Shown here one piece after another: positions 45,027 to 53,431 of a DNA stretch of 64,000 bases. Both the position numbers and the translations under genes were made by a program. The DNA comes from CAWAQA01 sp963784065 (lineage in GTDB: Bacteria > Acidobacteriota > Vicinamibacteria > Vicinamibacterales > UBA2999), in contig CAWAQA010000010.1 in the NCBI GenBank assembly GCA_963784065.1, forward strand, positions 1 to 64,000, given 5' to 3'. Within the stretch, counting starts at the first letter, position 1. The number at the start of each line of letters is the position of its first letter. Under the pieces are notes generated by a model. That model was given only the letters and a program-made list of their open reading frames with translations, made no database searches and was not told where the DNA came from.

Positions 45027-45902
45027 ATGAGACGTCGCCCTGCGGGTCTGGTGGCGGCTGTGTCGATCGCGACGATGGTGTACGCCGTGTTCCTGGAAAC
45101 GACCGCGGCTGCCCAGTCGTCCGCGGGCGCGCCGCGGGCCGCGGCGGCGACCGCGCCGGCCTGGAACCCGCCGCGCACACCCGACGGCCAGCCCGACATG
45201 CAGGGAAACTGGAGCCAGCGCGGGCTGTCGATTCTGTCGTTCGGCCTCGAAGAGGGACCGAGTGCCGAGCATCAAAAAATGGCGGGCCAGATCCGGCAGA
45301 CGAATCGCCCGAACGCGGTCGTCGATCCGCCAGACGGCAAGTTGCCGTACCAGCCATGGGCGGCGGCGCAGCGGGATGCGGTCCGCGACAACCACACCAA
45401 CCTCACGAAGCGGAATCAGGTCGATCCGCAGGATCGCTGCTTTCTGAACGGCGCGACCCGGTTTTTCTCGGTGGGCACTTTTCAGTTTCTGCAGACGCCG
45501 GGACAGGTCGTGATGCTGAGCACGTTTGCCCACACCTTCCGTATCATTCGCCTCGACGCCGGCCCGCCTGTCGGAGAGCGCGTCAAGCTGTGGCAGGGCG
45601 ATTCGCGTGGCCGCTGGGAGGGGAATACCCTCGTCGTGACCACCACCAATCACAACGACAAGACCTGGTTCGACAAGGTCGGGTCGTTTCACAGCGACCA
45701 GTTGAAGGTTGTCGAGCGGTTCACGCTGGTGAGCCCGACAATGATTGAGTACAGGGCCACCATCGACGATCCGAAGGTGTTCACACGGCCCTGGACGATT
45801 GGGTTCAACCTCACGAAGGACGCCGACGAGCACATGATCGAAGAGGCGTGCTACGAGGGTGACCTCTTCGGCAAGGAGTCTTTCGCCGCTCTCCCGAACT
45901 GA
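45027..45902 (+). CDS. Secreted PDxxGxW-family protein (paralogue 3 of 4)
   Basis: The 291-residue product has a signal peptide (AGLVAAVSIATMVYAVFLE-like) and a Pro/Ala-rich linker. Motifs are PDGQPDMQGNWSQRG, CFLNGATRFFSVGTFQFLQ, SRGRWEGNTLVVTTTNHNDK, FHSDQLKVVERFTLVS and IDDPKVFTRPWTIGF. The Cys in ACYEGDLF is shared with paralogue 2 (ECYTFGED). ATG 45027 follows GAGGAG. A TGAA hairpin (45914-45933) right after the stop could terminate transcription. Function unknown. Confidence 0.82.
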   Translation: MRRRPAGLVAAVSIATMVYAVFLETTAAAQSSAGAPRAAAATAPAWNPPRTPDGQPDMQGNWSQRGLSILSFGLEEGPSAEHQKMAGQIRQTNRPNAVVDPPDGKLPYQPWAAAQRDAVRDNHTNLTKRNQVDPQDRCFLNGATRFFSVGTFQFLQTPGQVVMLSTFAHTFRIIRLDAGPPVGERVKLWQGDSRGRWEGNTLVVTTTNHNDKTWFDKVGSFHSDQLKVVERFTLVSPTMIEYRATIDDPKVFTRPWTIGFNLTKDADEHMIEEACYEGDLFGKESFAALPN

Positions 45903-45913
45903 AAAGTACAAAA

Positions 45914-45933
45914 GGCGGACCTGAAGGTCCGCC
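45914..45933. repeat. TGAA-loop hairpin after paralogue 3
   Basis: GGCGGACC-TGAA-GGTCCGCC is a perfect hairpin 12 bp past the stop. An AGACAGGACGCAGAGT stretch is repeated in tandem at 45940 and 45969. A ccacggag...ctccgtgg segment follows at 45993-46053. Confidence 0.8.
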
Positions 45934-46160
45934 TCTACGAAGACAGGACGCAGAGTCCGCCTCCACGAAGACAGGACGCAGAGTAATCAAGCCACGGAGA
46001 ACACGGACGGCGTCCCACCCCGAGTGACAAGGTAACTCCGTGACCTCCGTGGCCAGTTCCCGAGCCCTCGCGTTCGCTGCGTTGTGCGGAGCCGAGTCGC
46101 CGGCTGCGCGCGGCTGACCGGGTTTTGCGCACCTCACAGGCTTGCCTTACAATCCGGGAC

Positions 46161-46544
46161 ATGGGAATCAGGGTCCTCGTCCCCGTCGCCGCCGCATGGA
46201 TGACCACGATTGCCCTGTTTGCGCAGGGCAATCCGGAGGCGGCCAAGCTCAAGAACCCGGAGGCGTCGACGCCGGAATCGATCGCGGCCGGCAAGCAGCT
46301 TTACACCAAGAACTGCGCGGCATGCCATGGCATCAACGCGACCGGAGGCACGGGCAACGACATCGCGCCGCCGTCGCCGGACCTTACCGATGCCGAGTGG
46401 ATGCACGGGGACAGCGAGGGCGAGATCTTCTACGTGATCAAGAACGGGATTCCGCCCGATCTGAACATGCCCGCCTGGAGCGACCGCCTCAAGGATCCCG
46501 ATATCTGGAATATCGTGGTGTTCGTGAAGAGTCTGAAGAAGTAG
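46161..46544 (+). CDS. Secreted mono-haem cytochrome c
   Basis: The 127-residue product has a signal peptide (MGIRVLVPVAAAWMTTIALF ending ALFAQG), the haem-attachment site NCAACHGINATGG (CxxCH), and an axial Met candidate in PDLNMPAWSDRL, then DIWNIVVFVKSLKK, a typical C-terminal helix of class I cytochromes c. It would be a periplasmic electron carrier. It is separated from the PDxxGxW gene by about 260 bp of repeat-like text. ATG 46161 is preferred to the open upstream codons because it begins the signal peptide. Confidence 0.9.
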   Translation: MGIRVLVPVAAAWMTTIALFAQGNPEAAKLKNPEASTPESIAAGKQLYTKNCAACHGINATGGTGNDIAPPSPDLTDAEWMHGDSEGEIFYVIKNGIPPDLNMPAWSDRLKDPDIWNIVVFVKSLKK

Positions 46545-46569
46545 CGGCGGCGAGACTGAGGGAGCGATC

Positions 46570-47051
46570 CCTCAACTCCCAACTCCCAACGGCTCGACGC
46601 CTCCCCAACTCCCAATGCGTGGGAGTTGGAAGTTGGCTCACCCGTGAGTGATTTGAGACTTGACAGGATCTCTTCCCAACTCCTAACGGCTGACGCCTCC
46701 CAACTCCCAATGCGTTGGGAGTTGGAAGTTGGCTTACCCGTGAGTGATTGGGAGTTGACAGGATCTCTTCCCAACTCCCAAGGCTGACGCGTCCCCAGTT
46801 CCCAAGGCGCTGGCGGTTGGAAGTTGGCTCATCCGTGAGTGATTGGGAGTTGACAGGACCTCTTCCCAACTCCCAAGGCTGACGCGTCCCCAGCTCCCAA
46901 TGCGTTGGGAGTTGGAAGTTGGCTCATCCGTGAGTGATTGGGAGTTGACAGGATTCTCTTCCCAACTCCCAAGGCTGACGCCTCCCCAGCTCCCAATGCG
47001 TGGGAGTTGGAAGTTGGCTTACCCGTGAGTGATTGGGAGTTGACAGGGTCT
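46570..47051. repeat. Five tandem copies of a ~95-bp palindromic unit
   Basis: Units start at about 46570, 46672, 46767, 46862 and 46958, with a period of 94-96 bp for the last four. Each contains CCAACTCCCAA-TGCG-TTGGGAGTTGG, an 11-bp stem that is perfect in some copies, then GTGAGTGATTGGGAGTTGAC. Copies differ by point changes and 1-bp indels. There are no unique spacers and no coding sense. It fills the gap between cytochrome c and the convergent gene. Confidence 0.9.
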
Positions 47052-47083
47052 CTTCACGAGCTCTCTGAACCGATCAAGATACG

Positions 47084-47111
47084 CGGGCCGGGTCCTTTCG
47101 GACCCGGCCCG
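47084..47111. terminator. Strong hairpin between convergent genes
   Basis: CGGGCCGGGTCC-TTTC-GGACCCGGCCCG is a perfect 12-bp stem, eight bases past the stop of the - strand gene that ends at 47119. It may terminate that transcript. Its loop and arms relate it to the GGCGGGTCC hairpins at 23317. Confidence 0.6.
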
Positions 47112-47118
47112 ATCGAAG

Positions 47119-49294
47119 CTACTTCGCCAACGGACTGGGTCGTACCTGGAACTTGACCGCCTTGCTCAGCGTCCCCTTGCCGCCTTCGGCATGGAACGGG
47201 GCGCGCGTGGCGTACGTCGTCCAGACTCCCTTGCCTTTCCAGCCGCCGTTCGGATCGTCGATACGTCCGTCGATGCCCTTGCCGTAATAGCCCATCGGAT
47301 ACGGCACGCGGAACGTCAAGAACTTGCCGTCGACGAGCGCGATGACGCCTTCGGACTCGTTGCCGGTCGCGAGCGGAATGTCCTTGCCGACGCCGAGCAT
47401 GTCGAAGCGATCGACGAAGTTGTAGTACGCGCTCTCAGCGCTGGCCGTATCCTCTCCGCCCTTGAAGTTCGGGCCGGGGAACGCATAGAAGGTCCAGCCC
47501 TCGGGGCAGTGCTTGCCGGTGGCCTTCGGTCCGTTCAGCGGGCCTTTGCACTTGCGGCGATCGAAGCTCGCGTACTGACCGCTCGAGAGCACGGTCCAGA
47601 CGACGTTGTTGCTGTCCACGTCCATGCCGCGCGGCGCGAAGCCCGAGCCTGACGCCGCCGCATCGTTGAACGGCACGTCATAGACTTCTGCCAATGCCGT
47701 CTCCGGGGGGCTCGATCCGAGCGTGAGGCGGACGACGGATCCCGGCATGCCGGTCACCGATCCCCAGATCGAGTTGCCGTTCGGTTCGGGCGCCACGCCG
47801 TAGAACGCCGTCACGACGCGCTTGTCCTTGGCCGGGTCGACCGGCTGATCGGGTTCGACATACGCATCGCGCTTGCCGTTGCCATTGGTGTCGAGCACGA
47901 AGGCCGTCCAGCCCTGTGCCTTCTTCTCGTCGCCCGTCTTGTCGAAGATGCGCGTGTCGAACCACCCCTCGACCGGCCCGCCGCCGGTGAACCACAGCAC
48001 GTCGTTCTTGTCGAAGTTGAGGTGATGCGTGCCGAAGCAGGTGTCGATCTGCGTCATCTTCTTCGTCTTCGGGTCCCACATCTGCATCTGGCGTCCGCTC
48101 TGGACGATGGGGAACGCCTTGGCCGATGGATGATCCGAGCCTTCCCGGCACCAGGACAGCGTCTGGTTGGGCCGGACGCGGGCCGCAATCCACACGCGCG
48201 CCTGCTTGTCCATGGCGAAGCTGTGGGCGTTGGACTGCGAGTTCCAGATCACCTCATCGCCCCAGAACGGAGACGCGGCCGCCGGCGGCGTGTCGGCTTC
48301 GCTCGGCGTGTTCGGATCGCGGACCTGCAGCTTGATCTGGCTCGCCGTGTGCGTCTTCGGGTCGAGCACGGGCACGTACTCGGTGGAGGCCTCGGTGGCG
48401 CCGTATATCGGACCGTTGGCGTTCACCGTCGGGTTGCGCTTGTCGCTGGAAATCTCGTCGTGCAGGTAGGCATGCGGATCCGCCCAGTCCCACATCGTGA
48501 CGACGACGTTGCGCTCTCGGCCCTGCGGGCGCGGCGGCGCGGCCGGCGGCAGCTCGCCCGCGGCAATGCGGTCGGTCCAGTCGGCGTACATCGCGAGCGC
48601 GCGCTGGCGGCCCACCTGCGTGAACCGGTTGCTCATCCCCGCGCCCGCCTGGCCCGACTGGATGCGGCGATCCCACGCCGCGGAGGAAGAGTCGAACACG
48701 CCGAGGTTCTTCGGGATCTCGCGCGTCGCCTTGTTGCCAAGCTGATGGCATCCCGTGCAGCCGTCGGTGGTGACGATGCTGCGCACCCACTCGCCCTGGC
48801 TCTTCATATTCGGGGAGATTCCGTTACCCTGCGGTCCGGTGCCGGGGAAGTCACTCTTCGGCGGGAGCTGCAGGAGGGCGAACCAGGTACTGGGCCGGGC
48901 AGTACTCCGCCGCTTCTTTCGGGCTCGGCGCCGGCACCGCCTTCAGGTTCACGGTCTTGCCTGGCTCCGACTGGGTCTTCGGCGAATCGACCAGGCCGTA
49001 GCCCCGCACCCAGACGTCGTAGTTCGCCTTGGGCAGGTCCGGGATGAGGTAGCGCCCCTGGTCGTCCGTGACGACGATCTTCGCCATTTTGGTCGGCAGA
49101 TCGCGCGTTTCCGCGATGACCCAGACGCCGGCCTCCGGCCCGCGGGCGCCGGAGACGCTGCCGCCGATGTCGTCATTATCGATGGTTACCGCGCCGCCGT
49201 TGGCCTGCCCGGAGCCGGTCCGCACCGCCAGCACCACGATCAATCCGGTGATGGCGAGTGGAGCGATTGCCCGGTAGAAAAGTCTGGTCGTCAT
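47119..49294 (-). CDS. Secreted carboxypeptidase-regulatory-like / cytochrome c / Vgb-like propeller protein (one frameshift)
   Basis: From ATG 49294, MTTRLFYRAIAPLAITGLIV is a signal peptide. Then comes a carboxypeptidase-regulatory-like Ig fold (GVWVIAETRDLPTKMAKIVV, DDQGRYLIPDLPKANYDVWV). A one-base shift near 48870 leads to TTDGCTGCHQLGNKATREIP with a CxxCH haem site, then a long beta-propeller-like part (WNSQSNAHSFAMDKQARVWI, FGTHHLNFDKNDVLWFTGGG, RGMDVDSNNVVWTVLSSGQY) resembling virginiamycin-B-lyase-like repeats. Restored length is about 724 residues. It is a periplasmic haem-propeller protein, possibly an oxidase or electron-transfer partner; reaction unknown. GGAGGC precedes the start. 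Confidence 0.78.
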
Positions 49295-49460
49295 CGAAAA
49301 GCCTCCTCCGGTTAACACAGAGACAGTAGAGACCTGCCGCCCCATTCTGTCAATGGCCGCCGCGAATGGGGTTATGCCGCTTTTTCGCACCCGCAGGCTG
49401 AGCATTGCCAGGGCGGAGACGGGGATTCCTGCGCATAATACGGGCGAGGTAAATGTCCAG

Positions 49461-49886
49461 ATGGAAGTACCGGCGCGACAGCCGCCACCCCCGGGTCGCA
49501 CCGCTCTGCCGGCGAGTTCCCTCGTGACCTGGACGCAGGCGATCTACGGCCTGCACGCGTTCAGCCTGCTCACCGGAATCGTCGGCGCCGCGACCGTGGT
49601 CGGCGCATTCATCACTGGCTGGCCGTCGATTATCGCGGTCATCCTGAACTATGTGAAGCGCAGCGAGGCGCGCGGCACGTGGCTCGAGTCGCACTTTCGA
49701 TGGCAGATCCGGACGTTCTGGTTCGGCTTGCTCTGGGTCTCGCTGTGTCTGTTCTTCGTCGTCATCACCCTGGGCATTGGCCTGCTGATCGCCTGGCTGC
49801 CGCTCGGTCTCGTCGGACTCTGGTTCATCTACCGGATTGTGCGCGGCTGGCTGGCGTTGCGTGACCACCGGCCGATGTACACGTAG
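49461..49886 (+). CDS. DUF4870-like small membrane protein
   Basis: About 141 residues from ATG 49461 (the open frame begins at 49353, but the first 36 residues overlap the promoter side of the divergent gene). A proline-rich N-terminus is followed by IYGLHAFSLLTGIVGAATVV, a loop, ESHFRWQIRTFWFGLLWVSL, and CLFFVVITLGIGLLIAWLPL with GLWFIYRIVRGWLAL. The HFRWQIRTFW segment is typical of DUF4870 membrane proteins. Role unknown. Confidence 0.7.
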   Translation: MEVPARQPPPPGRTALPASSLVTWTQAIYGLHAFSLLTGIVGAATVVGAFITGWPSIIAVILNYVKRSEARGTWLESHFRWQIRTFWFGLLWVSLCLFFVVITLGIGLLIAWLPLGLVGLWFIYRIVRGWLALRDHRPMYT

Positions 49887-49905
49887 CGCGAAGGTCCACG
49901 TCGAC

Positions 49906-50994
49906 ATGCATTGCACGCGAACGTTCGCTTTGCCATTGACCGTGGCGCTGCTCGCGGTCGCCGCGGCCGCGCAGACCGACGCGCAGCACAGGGTCCTGGA
50001 GCGGCTGCCGCGCACGGTGTTCGACGTCGTGCCACCCTCGGCGCACGTACACGGCGCGCCCGGCGAGATGTCCGTCCAGCCGCGGGCGTGCCGCACCTTG
50101 CCGACAGGCGAGACGCGGCGGCGACTCGTGGACGTCGCCACACAGGAGTGGGGCTTCTTCGGGTTTCGAATCGTTGACCCGGCGGAGGTTGGCGACAGGC
50201 CCGTGCCCGACACCGAGGCTGCCGACGGCGGTGATGGGGCACCGGACCTGCGGCGCGGCGCGCGCCGCCTGTCGCGGCTTCCCCCGGCGGAGGCGGCCCG
50301 CGTCGCCGCCTCGATCGCCGGGTACTGGGCGGTCACGCCCGAGGGGTCGTGGATTATTGGGCGGCAGAACGAGGCGTGGCAGGGACCAGACGGCACGGCC
50401 GTTCGCTGGAACGCTCCCTGGTCGGCGGCTTTCGTGTCGTGGGTGATGTGCGAAGCCGGCCTCGGTGCGACGAGCCAGTTTCAGCGCGCCATCGCGCACC
50501 ATGCCTACATCGACCAGGCCATCCGTGCCCGTGACGGGCGCGCGCCGCAGGCGGCGTTCACCGCTTACGACCTGGGCGAGACGGCGATCACGCCGGGTGA
50601 CCTGCTGTGCTCGTCGCGGCGGCCGGCCTATCGCACGATTGCCGAGCGCCGGCGCCAGATGGGCGTTGGCGCACGGAGTCACTGCGACGTCGTCGTCAAG
50701 GTGGACGAGGCGCGCGAGCGGATCCTCGCCATCGGTGGCAACGTACGCGGCGCCGTCAGCCTCAAGCTGCTCCGTGCCAGCCACAAGGCGGGCCAGCCGT
50801 TGCGGTTGTTGGACATGGAGGAGGACGCCCGCCCGATCTTCGCCCACCTGAAGCTGCGGGCCGATCCCGTCGAAGCGAATGCGCTGGACACCAGCCCGAC
50901 GATCAAAGCTTTCGGCTGCGTCGTCGGAGCCGGTGAGTTCCCCCTCGTTGCGGCCGCCCGCGTCGCCGGCGGGGAGCGCATCGCCGGCTGCTGA
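49906..50994 (+). CDS. DUF2272 domain secreted protein
   Basis: The 362-residue product has a signal peptide (MHCTRTFALPLTVALLAVAA). The DUF2272 core contains VATQEWGFFGFRIVDPAEVG, IAGYWAVTPEGSWIIGRQNE, NAPWSAAFVSWVMCEAGLGA, FQRAIAHHAYIDQAIRAR, ITPGDLLCSSRRP and SHCDVVVKVDEARERILAIG GNV. The WSAAFVSWVM and HCDVVV segments resemble the active-site region of NlpC/P60- or CHAP-like amidase folds. Probably periplasmic or secreted; substrate unknown. Begins 19 bp after the DUF4870-like gene on the same strand. Confidence 0.8.
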   Translation: MHCTRTFALPLTVALLAVAAAAQTDAQHRVLERLPRTVFDVVPPSAHVHGAPGEMSVQPRACRTLPTGETRRRLVDVATQEWGFFGFRIVDPAEVGDRPVPDTEAADGGDGAPDLRRGARRLSRLPPAEAARVAASIAGYWAVTPEGSWIIGRQNEAWQGPDGTAVRWNAPWSAAFVSWVMCEAGLGATSQFQRAIAHHAYIDQAIRARDGRAPQAAFTAYDLGETAITPGDLLCSSRRPAYRTIAERRRQMGVGARSHCDVVVKVDEARERILAIGGNVRGAVSLKLLRASHKAGQPLRLLDMEEDARPIFAHLKLRADPVEANALDTSPTIKAFGCVVGAGEFPLVAAARVAGGERIAGC

Positions 50995-51128
50995 TCGCCG
51001 GGTGGCACGCCGCGCCTGAGTCCGGCCCGGGAAGCCCCTCCGGGCCGGAATCTACACGACTCGAGCGGCCTCGGACAGCCGCGACCGCGGTAAACTGAAC
51101 GAGCTTGGAAGGAGCCGAGGTGATCCGT

Positions 51129-52016
51129 ATGCGCAGAGGAATGGTCGTGGCCGCCATGATGCTCGTGGCAGCCATCGCGGTCAGCGCCGGGCGCGGCGCT
51201 CAAATGCCGCAGGGCGCCCCGGCGCCCGCCACCGCGCCGACCTGTCCGTCGAGCGGATATTCGCCGCCGTTTTACGCGATGTTCGGGCAGAACGGCGGCG
51301 ACGGCCAGACTGCCTACGAAATCGCGAACCCGTGCATCGGGAAGGAAGTGCGCGACGCCGCCATCGCCATCGGCATGGGCCGCAACCGCCTGCTCGGCGT
51401 CAAGAACGTGATCACGATCATGTTTACCGCCGAGGGCACCTTCGCCGGCGACAAGGTGAGCAAAGCGGACTTTCACGTCGCCTACTACGTGCCGGCGATG
51501 CGGATGTTCCTCGAGGGCACGCGGGGGAACGGCGCGGCGCTCAAGGAGATTCGCGTCTTCGCCGACACGTACGCGTGGAACGAAACCGAGGAAGGACGAG
51601 GCGCGACGCCGGCGATGAACACGCTCAACGATCGCGCACCGCTCATCAAGCTGACGCCATTCGGTGCGCTCTGGTCCGTCATCGAGGCGGAGGGCCACAC
51701 CAAGGTGAGCACGGTCAACGGCAGGACCGTGCTGACGGGCACGTCGCCGCTCGATGGCATCGAGGTTTCGACGACCCTCGACAACCAGAACCGGCCGATC
51801 GAGGTCACCGCGAAAGCCAGCGGCCACACGTATGGAGCGACGTTCGCCGACTACCGCGATACGTGGGAGCCGAAGTACCTCGTGATCTTTCCGAGTCAGA
51901 TCAGGTGGACGCTCGACGGCAAGCCGCTGGCCGACCTGAAGGTCACCGCGTTCAAGTCCAACCCGTATGTCGTCTTTCCCGTGCCGGACGCCGTCCGGCA
52001 AAAGGCCTCAAACTAG
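51129..52016 (+). CDS. Secreted hypothetical protein upstream of DUF6152
   Basis: The 295-residue product (GTG 51120 would add three) has a signal peptide (MVVAAMMLVAAIAVSAG). The body reads YSPPFYAMFGQNGGDGQTAY, AIAIGMGRNRLLGVKNVITI, FTAEGTFAGDKVSKADFHVA, IRVFADTYAWNETEEGRGAT and SQIRWTLDGKPLADLKVTAF. No family is recognised with certainty; similar proteins occur in Acidobacteria. It is followed after 18 bp by the DUF6152 gene and then by a PDLSGNW gene, so it is probably the first gene of a three-gene operon. Confidence 0.7.
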   Translation: MRRGMVVAAMMLVAAIAVSAGRGAQMPQGAPAPATAPTCPSSGYSPPFYAMFGQNGGDGQTAYEIANPCIGKEVRDAAIAIGMGRNRLLGVKNVITIMFTAEGTFAGDKVSKADFHVAYYVPAMRMFLEGTRGNGAALKEIRVFADTYAWNETEEGRGATPAMNTLNDRAPLIKLTPFGALWSVIEAEGHTKVSTVNGRTVLTGTSPLDGIEVSTTLDNQNRPIEVTAKASGHTYGATFADYRDTWEPKYLVIFPSQIRWTLDGKPLADLKVTAFKSNPYVVFPVPDAVRQKASN

Positions 52017-52034
52017 GAATCGCAGGAGCCCGCC

Positions 52035-52427
52035 ATGACCAGGAACACGTTGTTGGCCTCGACCGCGATCGCGATGTTGCTCGCCTGTGCGCCGGCGGTC
52101 GCGCACCACTCGGCGAACGCGCAGTTCGACACCAAGCAGGACCTCATGATCACCGGCGTTGTCACGAAGGTGGAGAACATCAACCCGCACTCGTGGTGGC
52201 ACGTGGACGTCAAGGGGCCCGACGGCAAGATCACCTCGTGGAGGCTCGAGTCGCTCAGCCCGAACGGCCTGATCCGGCAGGGGCTGAAGGTCAAGAGCGA
52301 CATCAAGATCGGCTCGGCCTACGAGTTCAGGATCGCACCCGCCTGGAAGGACCCGGAGGGCTCGAAGATGGGGTTCATGAAGGCGATTACCGTCAACGGC
52401 AAGGAGTACGTGGTCGTTGAGCTGTAG
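52035..52427 (+). CDS. DUF6152 family secreted protein
   Basis: The 130-residue product has a signal peptide (LLASTAIAMLLACAPAVA), a mature start AHHSANAQFDTKQDLMITGV, then VTKVENINPHSWWHVDVKGP, WRLESLSPNGLIRQGLKVKS and the end KEYVVVEL. The AHHS and INPH landmarks define DUF6152, a small periplasmic beta-rich family. It lies 18 bp after the upstream gene and 10 bp before the next, whose RBS (AGGAGGAG) overlaps its stop region. The same partner pairing occurs, broken, at 6685-7919. Confidence 0.88.
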   Translation: MTRNTLLASTAIAMLLACAPAVAHHSANAQFDTKQDLMITGVVTKVENINPHSWWHVDVKGPDGKITSWRLESLSPNGLIRQGLKVKSDIKIGSAYEFRIAPAWKDPEGSKMGFMKAITVNGKEYVVVEL

Positions 52428-52437
52428 GAGGAGCGCC

Positions 52438-53331
52438 GTGAACATGGTTTTCCGGTTTCTTGCGAGGGCGGGATTCGCGTTCGTCATTGCCGCCGCGGTC
52501 GGCGTTGCGCACATCGCCGGCCAGCAGGGCCCGCCGCCGCCCGGGCCGAAGCCGCTCGTGACGACCTACCGCCCGGTGGCGAAGCGTGTGTCGCCACAGG
52601 ATGGGATCGTCACCCAGCTGCAGTCGTCCGCGCCGACGCCGCGCGACGCTGCCGGCCACCCGGACTTGAGCGGCAACTGGGTCGCGAACTTTCCCTCGCC
52701 GCTGGGCGCGCCGGGACTGCGCGGCCGCGGACTGTTCGAGCCCGACCAGACCGTCATGCAACGGGCCGCGCAGTGGAACAAGCCGCTCTACAAGCCCGAG
52801 TACTGGGAGAAAGTACGAAGTCTCGACTTCAGCAAGGTGGACGTCGATCCGGCCTACGGGTGCGAGCATCCGCTGGGGGTGCCGCGGCAGAACGTCCCCG
52901 CCCGGATCGTTCAGAAAGACAATCAGATCTGGCTGCTGAACAGCGTCGAGAACGCGCTTCGTATCCTTCCGCTCGACGCGCGGCAGCGCGATCCGCTGGA
53001 TCGCGAATACTCGACTTACAACGGCATGGGCCTGGCGCGGTGGGATGGCGACACGCTGGTGGTCGAATCCGTCGGCTTCAATGACGTCACCTGGCTCGGG
53101 TGGGAAGGATATTTCCACACCGACAAGATGGAAGTGACCGAGCGCTTTCGCCGCGAAGGCGATTTGCTCTTCTACTCCTTCACCGTGAACGATCCCGACG
53201 TGCTGATGGAGCCGTGGACCTCGATCACGTATGTGCGGCGGCTCAACCCGAACCCGGTGCGGCAGGACGAGGCGATGACGTGCGAGGAGCGCGATGCCGA
53301 CCAGCTGAGCGACCCATACGAGCGGGGCTGA
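52438..53331 (+). CDS. Secreted PDLSGNW-family protein (paralogue 4 of 4)
   Basis: The 297-residue product from GTG 52438 (ATG 52444 possible; AGGAGGAG at 52426-52433). Signal peptide FRFLARAGFAFVIAAAVGVA. Motifs are DAAGHPDLSGNWVANFPSPL, CEHPLGVPRQNVPARIVQKD, LARWDGDTLVVESVGFNDVT, YFHTDKMEVTERFRREGDLL, VNDPDVLMEPWTSITYV and a late Cys in AMTCEERDADQL. Frame intact. It is operon-linked with DUF6152. Function unknown, probably periplasmic. Confidence 0.82.
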   Translation: MNMVFRFLARAGFAFVIAAAVGVAHIAGQQGPPPPGPKPLVTTYRPVAKRVSPQDGIVTQLQSSAPTPRDAAGHPDLSGNWVANFPSPLGAPGLRGRGLFEPDQTVMQRAAQWNKPLYKPEYWEKVRSLDFSKVDVDPAYGCEHPLGVPRQNVPARIVQKDNQIWLLNSVENALRILPLDARQRDPLDREYSTYNGMGLARWDGDTLVVESVGFNDVTWLGWEGYFHTDKMEVTERFRREGDLLFYSFTVNDPDVLMEPWTSITYVRRLNPNPVRQDEAMTCEERDADQLSDPYERG

Positions 53332-53431
53332 TGGTGCGCGGTCGAAGGGAAGAGTGGTGATCGGCTGGTGAGCCTCTTCGGTCACCAGCCAATCATTGAC
53401 GCACCAGAAAGGCGCGTGACCGGCTTGCCGT

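Noticed and set aside
46570..47051. Possible CRISPR array
   Set aside because: The tandem units are about 95 bp, contiguous, and have no unique spacers; no cas genes are present.
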